The position numbers and the translations under genes are program-made. 64,000 bases of DNA, from the NCBI RefSeq assembly GCF_030409055.1, contig NZ_CP116619.1:3325628-3389627 (forward strand), written 5' to 3'. Of the stretch, positions 53,606 to 62,515 are shown piece by piece (the first letter of the stretch is position 1; each line of letters opens with the position of its first letter). Below the pieces are notes generated by a model, which was not told the origin of the DNA, did not search any database, and saw nothing but the letters and a program-made list of their open reading frames with translations. Source of the stretch: Trichocoleus desertorum NBK24. Its GTDB lineage: Bacteria; Cyanobacteriota; Cyanobacteriia; FACHB-46.

Positions 53606-54292
53606 GTGGTGGCAGTCAAAGCGGTCATTTTGTTGTCCGGCGGATTAGATTCGTCTACGGTGCTCTATCAAGCTAAAGCGGATGGCTGTGATGTTTATGC
53701 CATTTCGTTTGACTACCAACAACGACATCGTCGGGAGTTAGAGTCGGCAGCGGCGATCGCTCAGGTGGCAGGCGTCATCCAACATCAAGTCGTGAGTTTT
53801 GACCTGCGCCTTTGGGGTGGCTCTGCCCTCACAGACGACAGCATTGCGGTACCGAGCGATCGCTTTTTGGGAGAGATGGCCTCTCACATTCCGGTTACCT
53901 ATGTCCCTGCCCGCAACACTATTTTTTTAAGTTTCGCGCTTGGCTATGCCGAAGCCATAGAAGCAGAACGAGTTTATCTAGGGGTGAATAGCCTCGACTA
54001 CTCCGGCTATCCGGATTGCCGCCCTGACTATATGCAAGCAATGCAAGAAGTTTTTCGCCTAGGCACAAAGCAAGGCCGCGAAGGACAACCCATTCAAATC
54101 GTTGCTCCCCTAATGGAGTTGAAGAAAACTGAAATTATTCAATTAGGCGATCGCTTAGGAGTCCCTTGGCAGCAAACTTGGTCTTGCTATACGGGCGAAG
54201 CAGTCGCTTGCGGTGTCTGTGACTCTTGCCGCTTGCGTCTAGCCGCTTTTGCCGAACTGGAGCAAGTTGATCCGCTACCCTACAGAACTTGA
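53606..54292 (+). CDS. queC: 7-Cyano-7-deazaguanine synthase
   Basis: A 228-residue ATP-dependent enzyme that makes preQ0, the precursor of queuosine in tRNA. The PP-loop LSGGLDSS is at residues 9-16, and four C-terminal cysteines (about 194, 202, 205 and 208 in CYTGEAVACGVCDSC) bind zinc as in the family. Length normal. The 3' end overlaps the end of the converging CNNM gene by 13 bp. GTG at 53606 is preferred; a second GTG follows at once. Confidence 0.95.
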   Translation: MVAVKAVILLSGGLDSSTVLYQAKADGCDVYAISFDYQQRHRRELESAAAIAQVAGVIQHQVVSFDLRLWGGSALTDDSIAVPSDRFLGEMASHIPVTYVPARNTIFLSFALGYAEAIEAERVYLGVNSLDYSGYPDCRPDYMQAMQEVFRLGTKQGREGQPIQIVAPLMELKKTEIIQLGDRLGVPWQQTWSCYTGEAVACGVCDSCRLRLAAFAELEQVDPLPYRT

Positions 54293-55824
54293 TTGTCTGG
54301 ATCGAACCCAAACTCTTGATTGGAATGCTCTGAAGGCGATTCATCTAGTTCATTATCAGCATCGGAGGCTTCAGCTCTGTTTATAGCCGCTTCAGAAGCA
54401 ATTATTACCTCATTGAGTTCTTCCAAGAACTGCTCCGTTTCTGGTTCTTCTAAACGTTGAATCCGAATTTGGTCGAGGCGGGGGCCTTCAGCAGACACCA
54501 CCGACAACTCCAGATTTTTATAGAGCAGCACCTCGCCTTCGGCTGGAATCTTCTGCAATTGGTCAATCAGAAAGCCGCCCAGCGTTTGGTAATCATCCGT
54601 CAGTGGCAAGCTTAGATTTAGCAATTCATTGACTTCTTCAATGTCTATCTGGGCTTGAACTAAGAAGGTGCGGTCATCCAAGGCTTGTACGGTTAAATCC
54701 TCACTACTCTCAGACTCCGGCGTTTCCCCAATAATTTCAGCCACTAAATCTGTCAGCGTCACTAGACCGGAGGTGCCACCAAATTCGTCTACTACCATCA
54801 CCATGGCTTGGCGCGATCGCTGCATCAGCGGCAACAGCTCATTTAATGGCATGTACTCTGGTACAAACCGAGCTGGACGAATCCAGGTCTCAATCGGAGT
54901 TTCAGGCGTGAGCAACCCTTGCGCTAAAGGTTCGGCTAACTCCTTGAACGAAATAATGCCGCGAATATCATCCAAAGACTCTCCCATCAACGGGTAATAA
55001 GAATGCCCAGATGCCGCTACTTCTTCTAATAGCGTTTGAAAGGTGGCATCGTAGGGAATAGCAGCGATACTCGTTCGTGGGATCATGGCCTCTTCTGCCA
55101 AAACTTCCCCAAACTCAAACACGTTATTGAGTAGTTCTCGTTCTTCTGCCTCCAGCCCAGTGGACTCTGTAGAGGTGGCAATAATTAGTTGCAGTTCCTC
55201 TGGAGTAACTTGGTTATACCAGCCGTGTCCGGTGTATTGAATTCCGACTAGTTGAAGTAGCCAGCGAGTCGATTGGTTTAAAACCCAAATAAAAGGATTA
55301 AAGAAACGAGCGATCGCTAAACTCGGTGGGCCTAAAAATCGTGATAGTTGCTCTGAGTACAACAACGCCACAGACTTCGGGCACAACTCCCCCAGCACAA
55401 TTTGCAAATAAGCAATGAGAAAAAAAGCTATTGGCACCGCAAAAGAATGAGCCAGCGTTTGCCGTAAAGCAGAAGATACGGGTAACTGACCTAGCCAAGC
55501 TGCCATGAGAACAGCCATAGTGCTTTCGCCAATCCAACCCAACGCCAAGCTAGATAAAGTGATGCCTAATTGGGTTGTAGAGAGTAGGCGATCAATACTT
55601 CTTTGTAAATCTTGTACGGTCTTGGCCTGCACATCCCCTGCGCCCACCAACTGATTAATGCGCGATCGCCGCACTGAGACAATTGAAAACTCAGCAGTGA
55701 CAAAAAAAGCATTAATGGCGATCAGCAGTAGCACTGACAGCAAGCGCACTAGGGCCTCTCGCCCTGTGACAGGTAAAGAATCACTCGTCGCCAGCGCAAA
55801 GACAATGGGGGCAATCATCTGCAA
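54280..55824 (-). CDS. CNNM/CBS/CorC-domain membrane protein
   Basis: A 514-residue protein of the HlyC/CorC family. N-terminal CNNM region with about four membrane segments (residues 20-200), two CBS motifs (about 225-355; RQAMVMVVDEFGGTSGLVTL, in part), and a complete CorC_HlyC C-terminal domain with DDYQTLGGFLIDQLQKIP. The family is linked to divalent cation export. It shares its first three domains with the 46295 protein, but only this one has the last domain. Convergent with queC, overlapping by 13 bp. Confidence 0.92.
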   Translation of the reverse strand: MQMIAPIVFALATSDSLPVTGREALVRLLSVLLLIAINAFFVTAEFSIVSVRRSRINQLVGAGDVQAKTVQDLQRSIDRLLSTTQLGITLSSLALGWIGESTMAVLMAAWLGQLPVSSALRQTLAHSFAVPIAFFLIAYLQIVLGELCPKSVALLYSEQLSRFLGPPSLAIARFFNPFIWVLNQSTRWLLQLVGIQYTGHGWYNQVTPEELQLIIATSTESTGLEAEERELLNNVFEFGEVLAEEAMIPRTSIAAIPYDATFQTLLEEVAASGHSYYPLMGESLDDIRGIISFKELAEPLAQGLLTPETPIETWIRPARFVPEYMPLNELLPLMQRSRQAMVMVVDEFGGTSGLVTLTDLVAEIIGETPESESSEDLTVQALDDRTFLVQAQIDIEEVNELLNLSLPLTDDYQTLGGFLIDQLQKIPAEGEVLLYKNLELSVVSAEGPRLDQIRIQRLEEPETEQFLEELNEVIIASEAAINRAEASDADNELDESPSEHSNQEFGFDPDNQVL

Positions 55825-55857
55825 AACAGGATCAACAGGCTACAGAGCCTCCAGAAC

Positions 55858-56550
55858 TCACCTGGGGATGGGGATGCTGGATAGCTTTAGCTGTAGCTTT
55901 TGGTCTGGATAGTCCGTCAAAGTCAACGAAAGCTTATCAGCTCCGTCTAACAAAGACATGGGGATACTTACAGTACCAGAAAAAGGCCCACTGGTGGGTG
56001 GCAACTCTTCTGGCAACCCTTCCGCCGTAGCGCTTAAGGCTCGGCCCCGCTGATCTGTGACATCCAGAAAGCTGTAAAGAAATCGTACGTTTTGCTTACC
56101 TTGGTTCCGCATCTTGACGTTTAGCAGCAGCGAACCCCCTTGGGTCTGCACCGTATTGACTTCCATGCGGATATCTTGGTCTTGACCCACCACTGGCAAT
56201 CCGGGCTGAGCGATCGCCACCTTGGATTTTGCTTCGGCTGCTGCCTCTTCATCTAACGCCTTATTCCCATCTTTTTTTGCAGGCGCATCATTGTCTTTAA
56301 TCGTGCCTTCAATACGGCCTTTAACCCGCTTTAAGATGTCTTCTTCCTTCAGAATCATCACCTCTTCCCGACGCAGCGGCTTCTTCTGGTCTCGCCCAAT
56401 TAATTTACTGGTAGGTCGGACATCGGGTTGAGTAATGCCCTTCAAAGCTTGACGACCGAGAGCAAATCCCCACGCAGCACTGACTAACCCTGCGCCAAAC
56501 ATCAAGGTCAGCAGAACTAAGGTAAGTGCCACATTCACATTTAATTTCAT
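55858..56550 (-). CDS. Membrane-anchored protein of unknown function
   Basis: A 230-residue protein with one N-terminal transmembrane segment (NVALTLVLLTLMFGAGLVSAA). A charged linker (residues 35-115) rich in Lys, Glu and Asp precedes a beta-rich domain at the C-terminus (VNTVQTQGGSLLLNVKMRNQ). The order resembles cyanobacterial proteins exposed to the periplasm or lumen, but I do not recognise the family. It ends 33 bp upstream of the start region of the CNNM gene and may share a transcript with it. Function unknown. Confidence 0.78.
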   Translation of the reverse strand: MKLNVNVALTLVLLTLMFGAGLVSAAWGFALGRQALKGITQPDVRPTSKLIGRDQKKPLRREEVMILKEEDILKRVKGRIEGTIKDNDAPAKKDGNKALDEEAAAEAKSKVAIAQPGLPVVGQDQDIRMEVNTVQTQGGSLLLNVKMRNQGKQNVRFLYSFLDVTDQRGRALSATAEGLPEELPPTSGPFSGTVSIPMSLLDGADKLSLTLTDYPDQKLQLKLSSIPIPR

Positions 56551-56719
56551 TGCTGGTAATCGGGGTATGCAATTACAAAGATTTAGGCCACGGAAAAATT
56601 TTTCAGAAGAAGCTAAAACAGATGTGAATAGAGGCGAAGATTATTCCATAATATGAATAGAAGATACTAGATGCTTCCGTATGGCAAGCTAGGTATCAGG
56701 ATACAATCAAAAAGCTTCA

Positions 56720-56792
56720 CCAGGGTTGGCCGATCGGTTGAGGCAGCGAACTCATAATTCGCGTTAGGCAGGTTCAACTCCTGCACCCTGGA
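56720..56792 (+). tRNA. tRNA with CAT anticodon, most like tRNA-Ile (lysidine type)
   Basis: Cloverleaf of 73 bases: CCAGGGT pairs with ACCCTGG, the anticodon stem GCGAA/TTCGC holds CTCATAA with anticodon CAT, and the T arm reads GGTTCAACTCC. It lacks the G-C-rich anticodon stem of initiator tRNA-Met. Its D arm (TGGCCGATCGGTTGAGG) and general plan are close to plastid trnI-CAU, so tRNA-Ile read by lysidine modification (TilS) is preferred over elongator tRNA-Met. Confidence 0.85.
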
Positions 56793-56821
56793 TTACTTCA
56801 CCAACTATTAAAGTTTGGCTC

Positions 56822-56847
56822 TCCCCCACTTAAAGGGAAGTGGGGGA
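56822..56847. repeat. Palindromic hairpin after the tRNA gene
   Basis: TCCCCCACTT and AAGTGGGGGA form ten perfect pairs around AAAGGG. Similar in kind to 39071-39092, and perhaps the terminator of the tRNA gene. Confidence 0.7.
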
Positions 56848-56926
56848 CTAGGCTTTGATTTAAGTGAGCGAATTTGGAAACTCATCATCTCCTAAACCTC
56901 AGCTATTGTCCCCTCAAGGCTATAGC

Positions 56927-57403
56927 TTAACGAGGAGGTAAGGTTTCAAACTGAAACTCGCCCGCTGTAGGCAGTGCATCAGAGGTCAGGCGGTTGACAT
57001 AAATGCTGGGGTTTACTAGTACGGATGTATTATAGGGAGTTGGCAAATCCGGAGTCCGAATTACCGGACCGCTAGAGACTTGCTGCTCTAGGGCATCTCG
57101 ATACAGAATATTCAAGAGCCGAGCGTCACGTGCAATACGGTTCTCAGCAAACGAGTTACGAACGATTGACCCTTGCCCTAGAATCGTATTGGCCTGGTTG
57201 AGTAATCCTTGTTCTCTAAAGAAGTTGCCTGAGTTCGTGTAAAGCACACGATTAAAAGCTTCATTCAACGATTCAGTACTGATGCGATCGCTAACTGTTA
57301 CCTGCTCTTGCGCCGCTTCTTGCGCCATTGCGGCAGAGGTAAAGACTGTTGACGCGGTAGTAAGCACGAATAGACTAACTAGACCTTTAAACCTCATACC
57401 CAT
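56927..57403 (-). CDS. Exported protein of unknown function
   Basis: A 158-residue protein with a clear signal peptide: MGMRFKGLVSLFVLTTASTV, cleaved probably after AMA (about residue 27). The mature part is helical with many Asn and Arg (SFAENRIARDARLLNILYRDAL, in part) and ends FQFETLPPR; no cysteine pair. ATG at 57403 is chosen because GAGGAG precedes it by 8 bases; the frame also runs back to a GTG at 57418 that is part of that ribosome site. Divergent from pyrE. Function unknown. Confidence 0.8.
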   Translation of the reverse strand: MGMRFKGLVSLFVLTTASTVFTSAAMAQEAAQEQVTVSDRISTESLNEAFNRVLYTNSGNFFREQGLLNQANTILGQGSIVRNSFAENRIARDARLLNILYRDALEQQVSSGPVIRTPDLPTPYNTSVLVNPSIYVNRLTSDALPTAGEFQFETLPPR

Positions 57404-57521
57404 AGCAGTACTCCTCACTTTTTCGGTTAAATACTAACTCACCCTTGAGTTTAAGATCATTAGCTGCAGACCCTGGTGATCTGCTACATCTTACGGTTCT
57501 TCAACTTTACCTGCTCTTACC

Positions 57522-58142
57522 ATGACTGACGGAATTCTAGTCCAAACTGGTTCACTTTCTTCCATCATCAATGCTGATTTACAAACAGTACGTCAGCAGT
57601 TGCTAGATTTATTTTGTGAAGGTGCCTATAAAGAAGGCGACTTTGTTCTCTCTTCGGGACAGCGAAGTTCGTACTACATCAACGGTAAGCAGGTGACGCT
57701 CCACCCCGCAGGAGCCGTAGCAGTGGGTCGCATTTTACTACCATTGCTACCACAGAATACCCAAGCTGTCGCTGGTTTGACGCTAGGGGCAGACCCAATT
57801 GTGACGGCGGTGAGTGTGGTGGCCGCCTACGAGGGACGGGCGATCGCACCGCTGATTATTCGCAAAGAAGCCAAAGGCCACGGCACTCAAGCTTATATTG
57901 AAGGCTTAACCTTACCTGCTAATAGCTCTGTCGTAGTTTTAGAAGATGTAGTGACGACGGGAGGCTCTGCGATGAAAGCTGTAGAGCGACTGCGGGATGC
58001 AGGTTATTCAGTTGAGCAGGTGATCTCTCTAGTCGATCGCCAGCAAGGGGGAGCGGAACTATATGAGCGAGAAGGCCTGAAGTTTCAATCAGTATTTACA
58101 ATTCAAGACCTCCAAACCCACTGGAAACAATTGCAACGATAG
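57522..58142 (+). CDS. pyrE: Orotate phosphoribosyltransferase
   Basis: A 206-residue enzyme that joins orotate and PRPP to form OMP in pyrimidine synthesis. The PRPP motif VVVLEDVVTTGGS is at residues 137-149, the flexible-loop lysine region is IIRKEAKGHG, and FVLSSGQRSSYYING is the N-terminal family motif. The first 20 residues are extra relative to E. coli. It stands alone, followed by a 159-bp gap before the converging ffh gene. Confidence 0.95.
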   Translation: MTDGILVQTGSLSSIINADLQTVRQQLLDLFCEGAYKEGDFVLSSGQRSSYYINGKQVTLHPAGAVAVGRILLPLLPQNTQAVAGLTLGADPIVTAVSVVAAYEGRAIAPLIIRKEAKGHGTQAYIEGLTLPANSSVVVLEDVVTTGGSAMKAVERLRDAGYSVEQVISLVDRQQGGAELYEREGLKFQSVFTIQDLQTHWKQLQR

Positions 58143-58301
58143 AAGTGTAGAGGTACTCCTTGTAGGTACCTTCTCCTGCAAGGAGGCTGCGAGGATTGAT
58201 GGCGAAAAAAGGCAGGCATAAGACCTGCCTCTATAGAGATGGTGTAGTTACAACGACCGAAAATTGCTGTAATCGCTAAGCGCCAAATACTACCGCAATT
58301 A

Positions 58302-59756
58302 CTACAGATTGCCGAAGCCCTTCTTCTTTTTCTCCTTCTTTTTCTTACTGGGGGCACCGCCTGGATAACCACGCCAACCGGGTTGAGGTGGTTGATTGCC
58401 ACCATAGCCCGGAGCACCGCCAAATGGACCCCCACCAAACATACCGGGCATGGGAAGTTGGCCTTGTCCCATCTGTTGCATCAAGGTTCGCATCTTTTGG
58501 AAATCGGCTACTAACTTGGCCACATCTGACTCCGCATAACCAGCACCACGGGCAATGCGACGGCGACGGCTAGGAGAACCAGCTAGCAAGTCAGGGTCTT
58601 TGCGCTCTGCCACAGTCATGGAATTGATCATGGATTCAGCTCGCTTGAGTTGGGCTTCCCCTTGTTGCAGTTGGTCGCTGCTCAGCTTGTTCATGCCAGG
58701 GATGAGCTTCATGATGCCACCCAAGGAACCCATATTCTTCAGCAAGCGAGTTTGCTTCAGGAAGTCTGTGAAGTCAAACTTAGCCGAGAGGATTTTCTCC
58801 TGCATTTTCTCGGCATCGGCCAGATCTACTGCTTCTTGGGCTTTTTCTACCAGGGTCAGCACGTCCCCCATGCCCAAGATCCGGGAAGCCATCCGGTCGG
58901 GGTAGAAGGGTTGTAGGGCATCAACTTTTTCCCCGACCCCAATAAATTTGATGGGTTGACCAGAGATGCGCCGCACGGAGAGGGCTGCCCCACCCCGGGT
59001 GTCGCCATCCATTTTGGTGAGGATTGCACCTGTAATCCCAATTTGGTCGTGGAAGGTGCGGGTTAAGTTGGCAGCTTCTTGCCCTGTCATGGCATCCACG
59101 ACTAGCAAGGTTTCGTGAGGCTGAATGGTCTCTTTAATGCGAGCCAACTCTGCCATCATGTTTTGGTCGATTTGCAGACGACCTGCGGTGTCAATAATGA
59201 CGGTGTTGATACCTTCTGCTCTGGCTCTTTCGACCCCTTGTCGCGCAATTTCAACCGGGTCGGCATCTTTGCCTAGCTCAAACACGGGTACGTCAATCTG
59301 TTTGCCTAGGGTTACGAGCTGGTCGATCGCGGCAGGGCGGTAAATGTCTGTAGCGACTAGGAGAGTGCTGCGGTTCTCTTTGCGTAGATGTAGCGCTAGT
59401 TTGGCAGTTGCGGTGGTTTTACCCGTTCCCTGCAAACCTGCCATTAGAATTACGGTGGGGGCTGGGTCTACTTCTGCTAGGGGAATATTGGTTTCCCCCA
59501 TGACGGACACCAACTCGTCGTAAACCAGTTTGATGAATTGCTGGTCAGGTCTTACCCCAGTCACTACTTCTGCGCCTAGGGCTTTGGTTTGCACCTCTGC
59601 CACAAAATCTTTCACGACTTGGAGGTTGACATCTGCCTCCAGCAGGGCACGACGAACTTCTCGCAGGGCTTCCTGGACGTTCGATTCAGAAATTTTGTCC
59701 TGACCCCGCAGTGTCTTCCAAGCAGATTCTAAGCGTTCAGCGAGCGCGTCAAACAT
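58302..59756 (-). CDS. ffh: Signal recognition particle protein Ffh (SRP54)
   Basis: A 484-residue GTPase that binds 4.5S RNA and signal sequences during protein targeting to membranes. The helical N domain is followed by the GTPase with G1 GLQGTGKT (residues 107-114), DTAGR and TKMDGD, then the M domain with GIMKLIPGMNKL. The C-terminus is a Gly/Pro-rich tail followed by a lysine run (KKKKEKKKKGFGNL). Start and length are standard for the family. It faces pyrE. Confidence 0.97.
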   Translation of the reverse strand: MFDALAERLESAWKTLRGQDKISESNVQEALREVRRALLEADVNLQVVKDFVAEVQTKALGAEVVTGVRPDQQFIKLVYDELVSVMGETNIPLAEVDPAPTVILMAGLQGTGKTTATAKLALHLRKENRSTLLVATDIYRPAAIDQLVTLGKQIDVPVFELGKDADPVEIARQGVERARAEGINTVIIDTAGRLQIDQNMMAELARIKETIQPHETLLVVDAMTGQEAANLTRTFHDQIGITGAILTKMDGDTRGGAALSVRRISGQPIKFIGVGEKVDALQPFYPDRMASRILGMGDVLTLVEKAQEAVDLADAEKMQEKILSAKFDFTDFLKQTRLLKNMGSLGGIMKLIPGMNKLSSDQLQQGEAQLKRAESMINSMTVAERKDPDLLAGSPSRRRRIARGAGYAESDVAKLVADFQKMRTLMQQMGQGQLPMPGMFGGGPFGGAPGYGGNQPPQPGWRGYPGGAPSKKKKEKKKKGFGNL

Positions 59757-59929
59757 AACTTAATGGCTGTCAGATAATGAGTCTTCAATCCAGAGGTGCG
59801 CTTGTGAGCAAGCTGCTGCTTCCCCATCTATCCAGATTAATCGTTTTCGTTCCAGGTAGGTTGGAGAATTCGGTGGGAAGACTCTAGTCGCAGTCTAGGA
59901 AGTGACAGTCTAGGGCTGCGATTTTCATC

Positions 59930-59955
59930 TTTGTATGACAAATTTGTATGACAAA
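59930..59955. repeat. 13-bp tandem duplication upstream of the GAF gene
   Basis: TTTGTATGACAAA is repeated twice. Each unit is itself nearly palindromic (TTTGT-ATG-ACAAA), so it could be a pair of protein-binding sites in the shared promoter of ffh and the GAF gene. Confidence 0.85.
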
Positions 59956-60037
59956 AAATGTGACCCGTTGGATTCTTGTCACAGTTATTTGAGAGGGAAA
60001 GTGCTAAATAATCTGTAGCGCTCAGTTTTGTAAGCCT

Positions 60038-62254
60038 ATGCAACCTCCTGAATCCGTCATCAATCTGGAGCCTAGTCAGACTGCGATCGCCCCGACTCAG
60101 GATGATGGGTTTTGGGAGGAAGAGCTATCTAGGGCAGAACAAGAGTCTCAACCAGCATTGGGAGATCTGGTTAATCACAGCCAGTTCTTGATGGCAGCGA
60201 TCGCGCCTCAGACCTTTGCTCTTAGCTATGCTAACGAGTCTTTCTGGAAATTGCTAGGGGCGAAAACCCCTCAAATGGAGCAGGGTCAGGCATGGTTGCA
60301 ATGCCTAGCCCCAGAGGATGTGACTGCGTTGCAACAGTTATATCGGGGGCATTTACTCCGGCTGATTTTGTCTCAGCATCACCAAACTCACTTGCCAGAG
60401 CTGAGATTTTTGGATCAGCCAATCAGGGTGACTTGGCAAACTACCCCCAATTCAACGCCGAGATATTTATCGCTCTGGTTGCGATCGCAAGGTCTCCGAG
60501 TCGCTCAATTGGAGGCTGAATCCAATAAATTTGCTGACTTGAATCACTTGTCGCCTGAAGCTTTGAAGGCCAAACTACTCGACGAGGAGCAATTGCGCCA
60601 ACTAGAGCAGCGATTGGACTTAAGTCTATATCCAGTGGAAGGGCAGTTGTTGCTAGAAGGACTCGATATTACCGCTCAAGAAGCAGTCCGGCGTTTGACT
60701 TATTTGTTGATCGATCGCGATTCAATTCTGCGTCCAGAGAAGTTTCAGCAAGTGAATCAAGGGTTGCGATCGCTATTTCGAGCAGACAACAGCATTATTC
60801 TGAGTGCGGAAGGTGAGCAAGCAAGGCTGTTTATTGGCACTGAGTACGAAGAGCTAAATGTCAGCGCTTATTCAATGGCTTCTCTGCAAGGTTCTCACTT
60901 TCTCAAAGCGGCTGAGGTGAACCAAGTTTACACCGTGCCAGATTTGCACCTCCACTGTCAGACTGAGTGTGAGCGCAACTTGCAGGAGTTGGGCATTCGC
61001 TCGTTGTTGCTGATTCCCTTAGTGGTTAAAGCGACGGCAACGGGGAAAGGATCGCGGCAGTTGGCAGGCTTGGTGGGTTTAACCAGCGATCGCCCTCACC
61101 ACTTTGATTCGGTCGATTGCCAATACGCCACAGAACTGATTGCTCCCTTGACAGTGGCCTTGCGACAGGCAGCGCAACAGCAACTAACCACGATTCATAA
61201 CATCCATCCCGCTGTGGAATGGCGGTTTCTTCAAGAAGCGGAGCGGCAAAGTTGGGGGTTGCCACCGGAGCCTGTGGTGTTTGCTAATGTCTATCCTCTT
61301 TATGGCATCTCGGATATTCGTGGATCTTCCGATGAGCGCAACCGAGCAATCCAAGCTGATTTGTTAGAACAGTTTCGGCTGGGGTTGGCTGTGGTCGATG
61401 CGGTCTGCCAGTACCAGGAGACAGCTCTAGGCGAACAGTTGCGGCTCGATCTGCTGGAGCATATTGAGCGCTTGCAAGCAGAAATTACAGTTGATGCTGA
61501 AATGACAGCCCTGAAGTACCTGAGCGATCGCTTGGAGGTTCACTTTGACTCCTTCGCTCAATGCGGGCCTGCAGCTCAAGCAGCGGTTGCAGCCTATCGT
61601 ACCGCTTGCAGCAACGAGCAGAAAAGTGTGTATGTGGCTCGTAGTCAATATGACCAAGTGATCACTCAAATCAACACATTACTGCGGGCTACCTGGGAGC
61701 GTTGGCAAGTTCGCATGCAGGAGATTACAGCCCATTATTGTGATATTGAATGTACCGATGGCATTGATCACATGATTTATGCTGGAGCCTCAATTGATGC
61801 CAAGTTTGGCCTCTTTCACTTGCACAGCCTGCGCTACGAACAACTACGAGCGGTTTGCGATTGTGCCCGAACCGCATTAAGTCTAGAAAGCCAATACAAC
61901 ACCAAGATGCAGGTAACTCATCTGGTACTAGTGCAGGACTCCACCGTAGATATTTTTCACGAGCCCAGCACAGAGCGATTGTTTGATGTCAGAGGCACCC
62001 GTGACACCCGCTACGAAATTGTGAAAAAGCGGATTGATAAAGCCCTCGATCAAAAGACCAAAGCGCGAATCACTCAGCCAGGAATGTTGACACTTGTCTA
62101 TTCCACTGAAGAAGAATGGGCTGAATATCAACAATATTGGCGCTACTTAATGCGAGAAGGTTGGATCGGCACAGAAATTGCAACTGGAAATGTAGAACCG
62201 TTGCAAGGGGTGAATGGCCTCAAGTTTGTGCAAGTGCAAGTGCTGCCTGCTTAA
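60038..62254 (+). CDS. Large GAF-domain protein without an output domain
   Basis: A 738-residue soluble protein. Residues about 45-130 resemble a PAS fold (FALSYANESFWKLLGA), and residues about 225-375 a GAF domain (LTYLLIDRDSILRPEKFQQV, then IRSLLLIPLVV). The last 350 residues are helical and not recognised, ending with a predicted strand-rich piece (MLTLVYSTEEEWAEYQQYWRY, in part). No histidine kinase, GGDEF, HD or DNA-binding motif is seen, and no chromophore-binding Cys pattern. A signal-responsive regulatory protein, with unknown partner, is likely. Confidence 0.8.
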   Translation: MQPPESVINLEPSQTAIAPTQDDGFWEEELSRAEQESQPALGDLVNHSQFLMAAIAPQTFALSYANESFWKLLGAKTPQMEQGQAWLQCLAPEDVTALQQLYRGHLLRLILSQHHQTHLPELRFLDQPIRVTWQTTPNSTPRYLSLWLRSQGLRVAQLEAESNKFADLNHLSPEALKAKLLDEEQLRQLEQRLDLSLYPVEGQLLLEGLDITAQEAVRRLTYLLIDRDSILRPEKFQQVNQGLRSLFRADNSIILSAEGEQARLFIGTEYEELNVSAYSMASLQGSHFLKAAEVNQVYTVPDLHLHCQTECERNLQELGIRSLLLIPLVVKATATGKGSRQLAGLVGLTSDRPHHFDSVDCQYATELIAPLTVALRQAAQQQLTTIHNIHPAVEWRFLQEAERQSWGLPPEPVVFANVYPLYGISDIRGSSDERNRAIQADLLEQFRLGLAVVDAVCQYQETALGEQLRLDLLEHIERLQAEITVDAEMTALKYLSDRLEVHFDSFAQCGPAAQAAVAAYRTACSNEQKSVYVARSQYDQVITQINTLLRATWERWQVRMQEITAHYCDIECTDGIDHMIYAGASIDAKFGLFHLHSLRYEQLRAVCDCARTALSLESQYNTKMQVTHLVLVQDSTVDIFHEPSTERLFDVRGTRDTRYEIVKKRIDKALDQKTKARITQPGMLTLVYSTEEEWAEYQQYWRYLMREGWIGTEIATGNVEPLQGVNGLKFVQVQVLPA

Positions 62255-62515
62255 GTTGTCATAGTTTGCAGACCTCAAGGTTGAAGGTTGCTGCTTAAGT
62301 GTGGCTTGGGCGTGGATCGAGAGCGCTCAGCGTGGACTCGGAAAACCAGTAAAATGGCCGAGAGATTTCCGCTGCCTGTGCTTTGGATCACAGCTAGGAA
62401 ATGGGAAACACTAAGTGTTAGGTCATCTCCAAGTTTGAGTGGCACTGATGGGATGGCGATCGCTAATTGTGTTTTCTATTCATCCCACGGGCATCAACCC
62501 AGTAGCACGGTCAAC

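Noticed and set aside
56720-56792. Initiator or elongator tRNA-Met
   Set aside because: The anticodon stem lacks the three G-C pairs of initiators and the body matches plastid trnI-CAU better than elongator tRNA-Met.
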